The notes: generated from the letters alone by a model not told the origin. 8,485 nucleotides of DNA from Acidobacteriota bacterium (GCA_947465275.1 CANIAI010000082.1:1-8485), one strand, 5' to 3'. Counted from the first letter of the stretch, positions 1 to 6,931 are shown. Program-made: numbers and translations.

Positions 1-120
1 CGCGCGTACCACGGCATGCCCGCGGGCTGCTCATGGATGAGCCGCGGCACCCCGGGGAGGGCACGTCGGCCACCCAGGATGACGCGTCCGCACCTGCCGT
101 GACCGGTCGGGGGCGATAGA

Positions 121-618
121 ATGCCGGTGATGCGGTCACTCTCACTGCTCGGCGTCAGTGCGGCGCTGTTCATCTTCGGCATCGGCTTCATCGTCGTCGG
201 GGCGCGCGGCCGGACGGCCGCGTCAGCACCGGTGGCCCCCGTCACGGCGGAGGCGCCGGTCGCGACCGTGAAGCAGCTCATGGCGGCCGTCGCGATGCCG
301 ACCTCCGAGGCGATCTTCAACTCGGTGCAGACGAGCGTCACCGACAAGGGTGTCGAGGAGATCTTCCCGAAAGACGATCAGGAGTGGGCCGCCCTGGGGG
401 CGAGTGCCGCCGCGCTGGCGGAGGTCGGCAACCTGATGGTCACCGGCGGGCGCGCGGTCGACACGGGCGACTGGGTGAAGATGTCGCAGGCGATGACCGC
501 CGCCGCGAAGGAGACGGTCGACGCGGCGGTCGCGCACGACAAGGAAGCCGTGCTCAGGGCCGGCGACAAGGTGAACCAGACCTGTGACGCCTGCCATGCG
601 AGGTATCGACGCGAATGA
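121..618 (+). CDS. Membrane-anchored c-type cytochrome, cytochrome c'-like (165 aa)
   Basis: Probable monohaem c-type cytochrome facing the periplasm. Residues 5-27 form a hydrophobic N-terminal segment (signal peptide or uncleaved anchor), followed by an Ala/Pro/Val-rich linker to about residue 48. The rest is predicted helical, and the only haem-binding CxxCH motif (C155, C158, H159) lies seven residues from the C-terminus. A C-terminal CxxCH after a helical bundle is the layout of the cytochrome c' family; class I cytochromes carry it near the N-terminus. The stretch around KQLM (51-54) and M59 resembles the first helix of such proteins, where a haem-contacting residue often sits. Start choice: ATG 121 has GGGGG at 109-113, 7 nt upstream; ATG 130 (residue 4) is the alternative. 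The stop overlaps the next gene's start (ATGA, 615-618), which implies translational coupling. The haem class is inferred from layout alone; electron partners are unknown. Confidence 0.82.
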   Translation: MPVMRSLSLLGVSAALFIFGIGFIVVGARGRTAASAPVAPVTAEAPVATVKQLMAAVAMPTSEAIFNSVQTSVTDKGVEEIFPKDDQEWAALGASAAALAEVGNLMVTGGRAVDTGDWVKMSQAMTAAAKETVDAAVAHDKEAVLRAGDKVNQTCDACHARYRRE

Positions 619-1313
619 CCCGCCGCCACACGATACATACCGCCGTCCTGGCCGTCGTGCTCTGGAGCCTGCCGCAGCTGCTCGAGGCGCACGGCGTCTC
701 CGGTAAGGACGCCGTCTACCTGCAGGGGCTCGAGGGCCGCGCCATCGTCCCGCTGATGTACCTCGGGGCGAAGCACATGGTCACCGGCTACGACCACCTG
801 CTCTTCCTGGTGGGCGTGATCTTCTTCCTGTACCGGCTCAAGGATGTGGTGCAGTACGTGAGCCTGTTCACGATCGGGCACAGCGCCACGCTGCTGCTCG
901 GCGTGCTCGGCGGCATCCACGCCAACCCGTACCTCATCGACGCCGTCATCGGCTTCTCGGTCGCCTACAAGGCGTTCGACAACATGGACGGCTTCCGGCG
1001 CTTCTTCGGGTTCCAGCCCGACACGCGCGCCGCCGTGCTGGTCTTCGGCCTGTTCCACGGCTTCGGCCTCGCGACCAAGCTGCAGGACTTCGCGCTCTCG
1101 CCGAACGGGCTGGTGGCGAACATCGTCAGCTTCAACGTCGGCGTCGAGATCGGCCAGGGGATCGCGCTGACGGCCGTCCTGCTGCTGCTCACCTGGTGGC
1201 GCACCCGCACCGGCTTCCTTCAGCACGCGTTCGCGATGAACGCGATCGTCATGGCCGCCGGATTCCTGCTCGTCGGCTATCAACTGTCCGGATACGTCCT
1301 TGGAGCCGTCTAG
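615..1313 (+). CDS. HupE/UreJ_2 family multi-pass membrane protein (232 aa)
   Basis: Integral membrane protein related to the HupE/UreJ group, whose better-known members are linked to nickel or cobalt uptake for hydrogenase and urease. The HupE/UreJ_2 branch itself has no firmly established substrate. Residues 1-25 look like a signal peptide ending at LLEAHG. About six membrane segments follow (roughly 60-75, 81-100, 105-120, 138-155, 165-194, 205-228). Family motifs are clear: GYDHLLFL (58-65), GHSATL (88-93), LFHGFGLA (146-153) and FNVGVEIGQ (173-181). H61, H89, H148 and E178 are candidate metal ligands. This is a short form; many relatives carry a large extracytoplasmic N-terminal region that is absent here. 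ATG 615 overlaps the cytochrome stop, and GAGG at 600-603 could serve as ribosome site. No hydrogenase or urease genes are visible, so nickel transport is only one possibility. Confidence 0.88.
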   Translation: MTRRHTIHTAVLAVVLWSLPQLLEAHGVSGKDAVYLQGLEGRAIVPLMYLGAKHMVTGYDHLLFLVGVIFFLYRLKDVVQYVSLFTIGHSATLLLGVLGGIHANPYLIDAVIGFSVAYKAFDNMDGFRRFFGFQPDTRAAVLVFGLFHGFGLATKLQDFALSPNGLVANIVSFNVGVEIGQGIALTAVLLLLTWWRTRTGFLQHAFAMNAIVMAAGFLLVGYQLSGYVLGAV

Positions 1314-1314
1314 C

Positions 1315-1950
1315 GTGACCAGCGAACCCTCCGCTCCCCCGCCGATCGTCGAGGTCAGGCACCGTATCGCGACCGCGGCCGGCGCCGCGCTGCTCGTGGC
1401 CGGCGTGCTGCTCGTCACGACGGTCCTCCCCGCCGAATTCGCGGTCGACCCGACCGGCATCGGCAGGAGGCTGGGCCTGCTCGATCTGGGTGTCACCGGT
1501 CAGGCGGTCGAACAGCTCAACGCCGCCGCGGCGGGTGGCGCTGGTGGCGCGAGCGGCGCGTCGGCCGTCCCGATCCTGGCGAAGCAGCCCGGCGGGTTCA
1601 GGCAGGAGACGGTGGAGTTCAGGATCGCCCCCAGGGGCAGTCTCGAGTACAAGTACCGCCTCGACAAGGGGCAGCCGATGTTCTACGCGTGGAAGGCGAC
1701 GACCACCGTCAACTTCGAGGCGCACGCGGAACCGGATGGCGCGCCGCGCGGCTACGCCCAGAGCTACGAGAAGGGCGCGGCGGCGGCCGACTCAGGAACG
1801 CTGACCGCGCCGTTCGCCGGCATCCACGGCTGGTACTGGGAGAACCCCTCCGATACCGAAGCGACCGTGACGCTGACCACCGCCGGCTTCTACACGATCT
1901 CCCACGAATTCCGCGCCGGGGAGCCGGTCAAGAACAAGACGTTCCAGTAG
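1315..1950 (+). CDS. Single-span 'transmembrane anchor' protein (211 aa)
   Basis: Bitopic membrane protein with a folded periplasmic domain and no known activity. Residues 17-40 form one membrane span after a short cytoplasmic N-terminus. A low-complexity Ala/Gly linker (about 71-84) leads into a beta-rich C-terminal domain (about 97-200) with a conserved-looking VEFRIAPRGSLEYKY stretch and the aromatic motif GIHGWYWEN (169-177). I recognise this from proteins annotated only as 'transmembrane anchor protein', which can occur beside HupE/UreJ genes; that recollection was not checked here. Start choice: GTG 1315 lies 1 nt past the upstream stop and has GGAG at 1302-1305 with 9 nt spacing. A TTG at 1300 would add five residues but would sit on that ribosome site, so I prefer GTG. 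It is the last gene of the operon and faces a convergent gene 22 nt away. I see no metal-binding cysteine motif. Confidence 0.75.
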   Translation: MTSEPSAPPPIVEVRHRIATAAGAALLVAGVLLVTTVLPAEFAVDPTGIGRRLGLLDLGVTGQAVEQLNAAAAGGAGGASGASAVPILAKQPGGFRQETVEFRIAPRGSLEYKYRLDKGQPMFYAWKATTTVNFEAHAEPDGAPRGYAQSYEKGAAAADSGTLTAPFAGIHGWYWENPSDTEATVTLTTAGFYTISHEFRAGEPVKNKTFQ

Positions 1951-1972
1951 CCTGGAGCACGGTCTCCCGCAT

Positions 1973-2845
1973 TCAGCCGAAGTACGGCAGATCGTCCAGC
2001 CAGCCGCGAACGGTGTCGGCGATGGCGGGACTGGCGGCGACGACCGTCAGCTGGTTGGCCGAGCGCGGCGTGTAGCGTCCGCCCGCCGCGTGCGCGACGA
2101 CCCCACCCGCTTCTGATAAGAGGAACGCCGGCGCCGCGTGGTCCCACGGCAGCAGGCGGAAGTAGAGGGCGAAGTCGGCGCCGCCGGTGACGATGGTCGT
2201 GTACTCGATCGCCGCGCACCCCGCCTTGTGCACCGGCTGGAAGCGTCCGGTCGCGCGCGCCTCGAGCGGGCCCTGCAGCGCTGGCGCCATGTAGCGCGAG
2301 TGAATCGTCCCGCGAGGACGGCCCGGATCGGGTGACGCGGGCATCCGCCAGGGCGCGCCGTTCAGGCACACGCCGCTCCCCTCCTCACCCATGAAGAGCT
2401 GACCGCGGGCGGGCAGCACGACCCAGGCGGCGCGCGTCAGGCCGCCGAGCACGAACGCCACCATGATCCCGAAACCGTCGTCGCCCGCCGCGAAGTTGCG
2501 CGTGCCGTCGATCGGGTCGATCACCCACACCGGACCGTCGCCGCGGAGGAGATCGAGCGCGCCGGCGTTGGCGTGGGCCGCCTCTTCCCCGAGCACCGGC
2601 ACGCCGGGCGTGAGCGCGTTCAGGTCGGCCGTGAGCCGGCGCTCCACGTCGGTGTCCACGGCGGTGACCACGTCGTCAGGGTCGTACGCCGTCTGCTTGC
2701 GCTCCACATCGCCGGCGGCGAGATGGCGGAAGCGCGGCAGCACGAGCTCGTCGGACGCCGCCGTGATGAGCCTGGCGACGGCCTCGACGTCAGGCAGGCG
2801 GTCAGGCAGGCGGTCAGGCAGGCGGACGGGCGTGCGCCCCGTCAC
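1973..2845 (-). CDS. Inositol monophosphatase family phosphatase (290 aa)
   Basis: Mg2+-dependent sugar- or inositol-phosphate phosphatase of the SuhB/CysQ/HisN superfamily. The metal-site motifs are all present: DDVVTAVDTDVE (57-68), GEE (E87, E88), DPIDGTRNF (110-118) and PWDHAA (233-238, D235), followed by EAGG (245-248). Length matches the usual 260-290 residues. In WDHAAP the residue after AA is Pro239, where many relatives have Gly. Start choice: GTG at 2845-2843 forms a GTGA overlap with the ABM gene's stop and gives a normal-length N-terminus. The frame stays open upstream to 3025, but that part is low-complexity and lies over the ABM gene. Near the N-terminus, RLPD occurs three times in a row (8-19), encoded by a 12-bp tandem repeat. 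The sequence does not settle the substrate (inositol phosphate, histidinol phosphate, PAP or other), so no symbol is given. It is the last gene of the minus-strand operon. Confidence 0.9.
   Translation of the reverse strand: MTGRTPVRLPDRLPDRLPDVEAVARLITAASDELVLPRFRHLAAGDVERKQTAYDPDDVVTAVDTDVERRLTADLNALTPGVPVLGEEAAHANAGALDLLRGDGPVWVIDPIDGTRNFAAGDDGFGIMVAFVLGGLTRAAWVVLPARGQLFMGEEGSGVCLNGAPWRMPASPDPGRPRGTIHSRYMAPALQGPLEARATGRFQPVHKAGCAAIEYTTIVTGGADFALYFRLLPWDHAAPAFLLSEAGGVVAHAAGGRYTPRSANQLTVVAASPAIADTVRGWLDDLPYFG
2789..2824 (-). repeat. 12-bp tandem repeat, three copies (RLPD x3)
   Basis: Three perfect head-to-tail copies of GTCAGGCAGGCG on the plus strand (2789-2800, 2801-2812, 2813-2824). Read on the minus strand they encode Arg-Leu-Pro-Asp three times at residues 8-19 of the phosphatase. 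The unit is a multiple of three, so gain or loss of a copy would keep the frame. It lies ahead of the first conserved helix, in a region the catalytic fold does not need. Confidence 0.95.
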
Positions 2846-3129
2846 GGGACCGGCTCGTAGTAACGGCCGGCCGGCGGCTCGTCGAGCATCGGGAGCACCT
2901 GCAGCACGCGGCCCTTCGGAATCAGGGCGGCGGCCGCCTGATGCGCGGCCACCGACGTCCACTGCTCGACGATCGCGACGTGCGAGGCCTCGTCCGGATC
3001 GCGCAGCAGCTCGACCGAGAGGCACCCCTCGGCGGCGCGGATGGTGGCGATGATGCCCTTCAGGAAGGTGACGAGCTCGTCGGCCCGTCCCTCGGCGGCG
3101 TGGAACTCGTTGACGCGGGTGATCGGCAC
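2842..3129 (-). CDS. ABM-domain protein (antibiotic biosynthesis monooxygenase superfamily, 95 aa)
   Basis: Small dimeric alpha+beta barrel protein of the ABM superfamily, which includes quinone monooxygenases such as YgiN, haem-degrading enzymes and many uncharacterised members. It shows the usual order: a first strand (ITRVNEFHAAEGR, 3-15), a helix with FLKGIIATIRAAEGC (22-36), a central SVELLRDPDE strand (38-47) and the VAIVEQW strand (51-57) with its typical Glu-x-Trp ending. A length of about 95 aa is standard for single-domain members. The start is GTG at 3129, 24 nt after the GNAT stop, with no strong ribosome site, so expression may depend on the upstream gene. The TGA stop overlaps the phosphatase start. 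The activity cannot be assigned: the superfamily is diverse and has no single catalytic signature. Confidence 0.85.
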   Translation of the reverse strand: MPITRVNEFHAAEGRADELVTFLKGIIATIRAAEGCLSVELLRDPDEASHVAIVEQWTSVAAHQAAAALIPKGRVLQVLPMLDEPPAGRYYEPVP

Positions 3130-3153
3130 GCGTCGATTATCGCGCGGACCCGC

Positions 3154-4575
3154 CTACCGCTGGTCGTCCGGGATCAGCCGCCGGCCGAGGCTCACGACCT
3201 TGTCGTCCGTGTAGCCGAGCGCCTCGTAGAACGCGAGCACCTCGAGGTTCTCGGCCCGCACCTGCAGGTTGATCTTCGGGCAGCCGAGCGCGACCAGGCG
3301 CTGCTCGGCCTCGTGCATCATGCGCCGCCCGAGTCCGCGTCGCCGCGCGGCCGGGTCGACGGCGAGGTAGTTGATCCAGCCACGGTGGCCGTCGTAGCCG
3401 ACCATCACGGCGGCGACGACGCGGCCCTCCGACACGGCACGCGTGGCAGCGGTGTCACCGTCCGCTGGCTCGACGGCCACGAGCAGCAGGTCGGGCTGCA
3501 CCGCGCGCTTGCGGGCGATGTCCTTGTGGGGATCGTTCCAGGGGCGCAGCAGGCCGCAGCGGTCCCACAGCGCGACGACGGCGGCTTCGTCGGCCGGCTC
3601 GAACACGCGGACGCGGATCGGATCGCGGAGCGGCGCGGTGCGCATCAGGAAATGCGGCCCCGAGTGGGGCACGTCGAACTCCTCGCCCACCGCCTCGAAG
3701 CCGTGGCGTTCGTAGAAGGCGCGCGCCGTCGTCCGGCCGTAGCACCAGCAGAGACGTCCGCCGGCGTCGACGATGCGCGCCAGCCCCGCGTCGAGCACGA
3801 GTCCGCCCACACCGCGGCTGCGGTGCTGTTCGAGGGTCGCCATGCCGCGCAGACGCCAGTCGCGCGGGTCACCGTCCGCGGGACACGGCTCGGGCATGAA
3901 GGAGGCAACGCCCACGAGTTCGGCCGTGGCCCGGTCGTCGCCAAGGAACGCGCCGAGATGGAACGAGCCGGGTGCGTCGTCGCCGGGCAGGCGCGTCTCG
4001 GCGGGCGGACGCCCGGCGCGCAGCACCAGCTGCCGGATCGGCCGGGTCTGCTCCACCGTGACCGGCCTGACGGTGACCGGCGGCGGCGCCCCTGACAGCT
4101 CTTTCCCGAGGTCCTTCCCGAAACAGAGGCTCGTGTCTGGCGAGAGGCAGTACTCGCCGAACAGGGGCACGGGGGCGTAGCCGGCGTGCTCGTAGAGCGC
4201 GATTGCCGCGAGCTGTCTGGTACCGGTCTCGAGCACCACGCGTGAGAGGCCGAGCGCGCGCGCCTCGGCTTCGACGGCCGTGAGGATGCGGCGTGCGACC
4301 CCATGGCCTCGGGCCTCGGGGACGACATACATCCGCTTGATCTCGCCCGTTCCGGCGTCCAGTGTCCGCACCGCGCCGCACCCGATCGGCCGACCGTCCC
4401 GCCAGGCCACCAGGAAGGCGCCTCGGCCCGGGGCCGTCTCTTCGGGGTCGAGCCGGAAGTGATTGGCGCCTGGGTCGTCGTAGAGCACCGCCAGTTCGGC
4501 GTTCAGGGCGCGGATGAGCGTCTGGCTGACGTCCTCGGTGAGGGGGGTCTGGAGGATAGTGAGTTCGGCAGCCAT
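3154..4575 (-). CDS. Triple-GNAT fusion N-acetyltransferase (473 aa)
   Basis: One uninterrupted reading frame holding three GCN5-related acetyltransferase domains, each with its own acetyl-CoA pyrophosphate-binding signature (R/Q-x-x-G-x-G/A). Domain 1 (about 4-156) has EIKRMYVVPEARGHGVA with R89-G92-A94. Domain 2 (about 167-315) has WRLRGMATLEQHRSRGVG with R252-G255-G257. Domain 3 (about 320-471) has R411-G414-G416 and closely resembles E. coli YpeA, including CGLLRPWNDPHKDI (340-353), GYDGHRG (393-399), GCPKI (431-435) and SLGRRLI (462-468). Each domain also keeps the late aromatic segment with ALYEHAGY, AFYERHGF or AFYEALGY. Single-domain GNATs are about 150 aa, so this is a true three-unit fusion. 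Start choice: ATG 4575 begins just before domain 1; an upstream ATG at 4650 would add 25 residues unlike any GNAT. Substrates are unknown. It is the first gene of a minus-strand operon with the ABM and phosphatase genes. Confidence 0.87.
   Translation of the reverse strand: MAAELTILQTPLTEDVSQTLIRALNAELAVLYDDPGANHFRLDPEETAPGRGAFLVAWRDGRPIGCGAVRTLDAGTGEIKRMYVVPEARGHGVARRILTAVEAEARALGLSRVVLETGTRQLAAIALYEHAGYAPVPLFGEYCLSPDTSLCFGKDLGKELSGAPPPVTVRPVTVEQTRPIRQLVLRAGRPPAETRLPGDDAPGSFHLGAFLGDDRATAELVGVASFMPEPCPADGDPRDWRLRGMATLEQHRSRGVGGLVLDAGLARIVDAGGRLCWCYGRTTARAFYERHGFEAVGEEFDVPHSGPHFLMRTAPLRDPIRVRVFEPADEAAVVALWDRCGLLRPWNDPHKDIARKRAVQPDLLLVAVEPADGDTAATRAVSEGRVVAAVMVGYDGHRGWINYLAVDPAARRRGLGRRMMHEAEQRLVALGCPKINLQVRAENLEVLAFYEALGYTDDKVVSLGRRLIPDDQR
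4058..4081 (-). repeat. 9-bp direct repeat at the GNAT1-GNAT2 junction
   Basis: GTGACCGGC occurs at 4058-4066 and again at 4073-4081 on the plus strand, 15 nt apart start to start. On the minus strand this gives the protein repeat PVTVRPVTV (166-174), where domain 1 ends and the first strand of domain 2 begins. It may be a trace of how the domains were joined, or chance in GC-rich DNA. Confidence 0.6.
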
Positions 4576-4681
4576 CCGTTGATCGTGCCACAGGCACGCG
4601 GCGCCTGAACGGATGAGCCGTGGTGTCGCAGTTCGTAGTTTTCGGGCCATTCACCGACAGCCTGTGACAGAATCCGCCGCC
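4576..4681. promoter_or_regulatory. Divergent intergenic control region
   Basis: These 106 nt separate the divergent GNAT operon (start 4575, minus) and the DUF5916 gene (start 4682, plus), so promoters for both should lie here or overlap the gene starts. I cannot point to convincing -35/-10 boxes in either direction. Neither start has a strong Shine-Dalgarno match. The region holds the inverted repeat listed separately and a short CTGTGACAG palindrome at 4662-4670, just ahead of the DUF5916 start. Confidence 0.5.
4584..4598. promoter_or_regulatory. Perfect inverted repeat near the GNAT start (operator or hairpin candidate)
   Basis: CGTGCC-ACA-GGCACG is a perfect 6-bp inverted repeat with a 3-nt centre, ending 8 nt upstream of the GNAT start codon on the minus strand. 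An overlapping, mutually exclusive pairing exists: CAGGC (4591-4595) with GCCTG (4603-4607). In RNA either hairpin would cover or neighbour the ribosome-binding zone; in DNA it could be a small operator. No run of T follows, so it is not a typical terminator. Confidence 0.35.
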
Positions 4682-6931
4682 ATGAGCTTTCGGCTGCTGC
4701 CCCGCCTGGCGGGTCCCCTGCTTCTGATCCTGCTGGCACCGTCGGCCTTCGCGCAGACCGCTCCAGCGATCGGCGCCGCCCAGCGCCCGGCCGCACCCGC
4801 CGAGCGGCCGACCCTCCGGGCCGTGGCGCTCACGCAGCCGCTGCAGATCGACGGGCGCCTCGACGAGGAGCTCTATCGCACCGTCCAGCCGACCACCGGC
4901 TTCGTCCAGGTGGAACCCAGGCCCGGACAGCCGGCCTCGGAGCGCACGGAACTCTGGGTCGCGTACGATGCCGACAACGTCTACATCGCCTTCCGCAACT
5001 GGGAGTCGAACCCAAAGGCCATCGTCGCGAAGGAGATGCGCCGGGATACCCAGAGTATGTGGGGGGGCGACGACATCGTCAGCTTCATTCTCGACACCTT
5101 CCACGACGGCCGGAACGGCTTCCAGTTCGCGCTCAACTCCATCGGCGGGCGCGACGACGGGCAGGTCTCGAACGAACGGCAGTACAACGGCGACTGGAAC
5201 ACGGTGTGGAACTTCAAGCCGGGGCGCTTCGAGAGCGGCTGGGTCGTCGAGGCCGCCATTCCGTTCAAGTCGCTCCGCTACGCCGCGGGCGAGGAACAGG
5301 TGTGGGGGTTCAACGCGCTCCGGACCAACCGGGCGAAGAACGAGCTGTCGTTCCTCTCACCGACGTCGACCGTGCGCGGGCAGCAGGGGCTCCAGCAGAC
5401 GTCATTGGCGGCGACACTGACCGGCATCAGGGCACCATCTGGCGCGAAGAACATCGAGCTGAAGCCGTTCGCCATCGCCACCGCGAGCGCCACCCGCACC
5501 GCACCGAAGACGCTGTCCGGCGACGTCACGCGCGACGTGGGTGGTGACTTCAAGTACGGGATCACGCAGAACATGACGGCCGATGTCACCCTGCGCACCG
5601 ACTTCGCGCAGGTCGAGGCCGACACCCAGCAGGTGAACCTCACGCGGTTCAGCCTGTTCTTCCCCGAGAAGCGCGAGTTCTTTCTCGAGAACCAGGGCAC
5701 GTTCCAGTTCGGCAGCACCGGCGGCGCCGCCGCGACCGGTGACACCCCGCTGCTCTTCTACAGCCGTCGCATCGGCCTCGAGCAGGGGCGCACCGTGCCG
5801 CTCAGCGCCGGCGGACGCGTCACCGGCCGCGCCGGGCGCTACACCATCGGCGCGATGAACATCCAGGCAGGGGACGACGACGCCCAGACGTCCGGGGCGC
5901 TGCCGACCAACTTCACGGTCGCGCGCCTGAAGCGCGACATCCTGCGCCGCAGCTCGATCGGCGTGATGATGACCGAGCGACGCGGCACGACCAACACCCT
6001 CAGCAACAACGCGGCCTACGGGGTGGACGGCACGTTCGCCTTCTTCCGGAACCTCACCATCGTCACCTATGCGGCCCGCACCGAAGCACATGGCGTCACA
6101 GCCCGCAACAACGCCAGCGTGCGCGCGCAGCTCGACTACAACGCCGACCGGTACGGGCTGCAGCTCGAACAGCTGAATGTCGGCCGGAACTTCAACCCGG
6201 GCGTCGGCTTCGTGCGGCGCACCGACATCGAGAAATCGTACGCGCTGGCGCGCTTCAGCCCACGGCCGAAGAAGAACCGCTACGTCCGGAAGTTCTACTT
6301 CCAGGGCTCACTGGCGTACATCGAGAACGGCGCGGGCCGGCTCGACACCCGCAACCGGGACGTCGAGTTCGATGCCGACCTGCAGAACGGCGACAAGCTG
6401 ATTCTGTTCTACGACGGCGCGTACGAGCACCTGGCGAACCCCTTCCGTATCGCGAGCGGGGTGACACTGCCGATCGGCTCGTACACCTGGGACACGGTCC
6501 ACGTCGGCTACAATCGCGCCGGGCGCCAGCGGGCGTCAGGGAACCTCTTCGTCGAGTACGGCACCTTCTACAACGGGCACAAGACCGCGTTCGGCGTGTC
6601 GAGCGGCCGTGTGAGCGTCACGCCTCGCGTGTCGTTCGAGCCGACCTATTCGGTGAACAAGGCAGAACTGGTGCAGGGCTCCTTCACCACGCAGCTGGCG
6701 GGGCTGCGGGCGATCTATACGCCGACCTCGCGCATGTTCGCGAGCGCGTTCCTGCAGTTCAACTCGAGCACACACGCCGTGTCGTCGAACGTGCGCCTGC
6801 GCTGGGAGTACCAGCCGGGCAGCGAGCTCTTCGTGGTCTTCAACGAAGATCGCGACACGACGGCGCGCAGCTTCCCCGAGCCGACCAATCGCGCCTTCGT
6901 GGTGAAGGTCAACCGCCTGTTCCGCATGTAG
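4682..6931 (+). CDS. CBM9-like / DUF5916 outer-membrane-type protein (749 aa)
   Basis: Large exported protein, probably an outer-membrane beta-barrel with a periplasmic N-terminal carbohydrate-binding-like domain. Residues 1-24 are a clean signal peptide (hydrophobic 9-19, AFA cleavage site at 22-24). A family-9 carbohydrate-binding-like domain spans about 46-235, opening with LQIDGRLDEELY and including YDADNVYIAFRNWES and the GGDDIVSFILDTFHDGRNG stretch. The remainder (about 250-749) matches DUF5916: TADVTLRTDFAQVEADTQQV, then FFPEKREFFLENQGTFQFG, then alternating aromatic/polar strands. It ends in FVVKVNRLFRM, a last strand of the barrel-signal kind although the terminal residue is Met. Start: ATG 4682 directly precedes the signal peptide; ATG 4613 would add 23 residues and bury it. 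No SusC/SusD or TonB partner lies beside it. The ligand is unknown; sugar binding is inferred from the fold family only. Confidence 0.88.
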   Translation: MSFRLLPRLAGPLLLILLAPSAFAQTAPAIGAAQRPAAPAERPTLRAVALTQPLQIDGRLDEELYRTVQPTTGFVQVEPRPGQPASERTELWVAYDADNVYIAFRNWESNPKAIVAKEMRRDTQSMWGGDDIVSFILDTFHDGRNGFQFALNSIGGRDDGQVSNERQYNGDWNTVWNFKPGRFESGWVVEAAIPFKSLRYAAGEEQVWGFNALRTNRAKNELSFLSPTSTVRGQQGLQQTSLAATLTGIRAPSGAKNIELKPFAIATASATRTAPKTLSGDVTRDVGGDFKYGITQNMTADVTLRTDFAQVEADTQQVNLTRFSLFFPEKREFFLENQGTFQFGSTGGAAATGDTPLLFYSRRIGLEQGRTVPLSAGGRVTGRAGRYTIGAMNIQAGDDDAQTSGALPTNFTVARLKRDILRRSSIGVMMTERRGTTNTLSNNAAYGVDGTFAFFRNLTIVTYAARTEAHGVTARNNASVRAQLDYNADRYGLQLEQLNVGRNFNPGVGFVRRTDIEKSYALARFSPRPKKNRYVRKFYFQGSLAYIENGAGRLDTRNRDVEFDADLQNGDKLILFYDGAYEHLANPFRIASGVTLPIGSYTWDTVHVGYNRAGRQRASGNLFVEYGTFYNGHKTAFGVSSGRVSVTPRVSFEPTYSVNKAELVQGSFTTQLAGLRAIYTPTSRMFASAFLQFNSSTHAVSSNVRLRWEYQPGSELFVVFNEDRDTTARSFPEPTNRAFVVKVNRLFRM

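Noticed and set aside
1..119. Plus-strand frame open from position 3 to a TAG at 117-119, as a possible tail of an upstream gene
   Set aside because: About 38 residues with no recognisable motif. An LLMDEP stretch recalls an ABC Walker B, but no LSGGQ-like signature precedes it in the visible part.
378..1496. Long minus-strand open frame opposite the cytochrome and HupE genes
   Set aside because: Its translation is rich in Arg/Glu/His/Gln with no domain or membrane pattern. It is antisense to clearly recognised families, as expected in GC-rich DNA.
1951..1972. Convergent spacer between the anchor gene and the phosphatase gene as a terminator
   Set aside because: Only 22 nt, with no inverted repeat or T-run that I can see.
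2846..3025. N-terminal extension of the phosphatase upstream of the GTG at 2845
   Set aside because: The extra 60 residues are Arg/Ala/Gly low complexity and lie over the ABM coding region. The GTGA-coupled start gives the normal family length.
2941..4095. Long plus-strand open frame opposite the ABM and GNAT genes
   Set aside because: The product has low-complexity Arg/His/Glu/Val composition and matches no family. The opposite strand encodes intact ABM and GNAT motifs.
4576..4650. 25-residue N-terminal extension of the GNAT fusion from the ATG at 4650
   Set aside because: The residues are not GNAT-like. The first domain begins immediately after the ATG at 4575.
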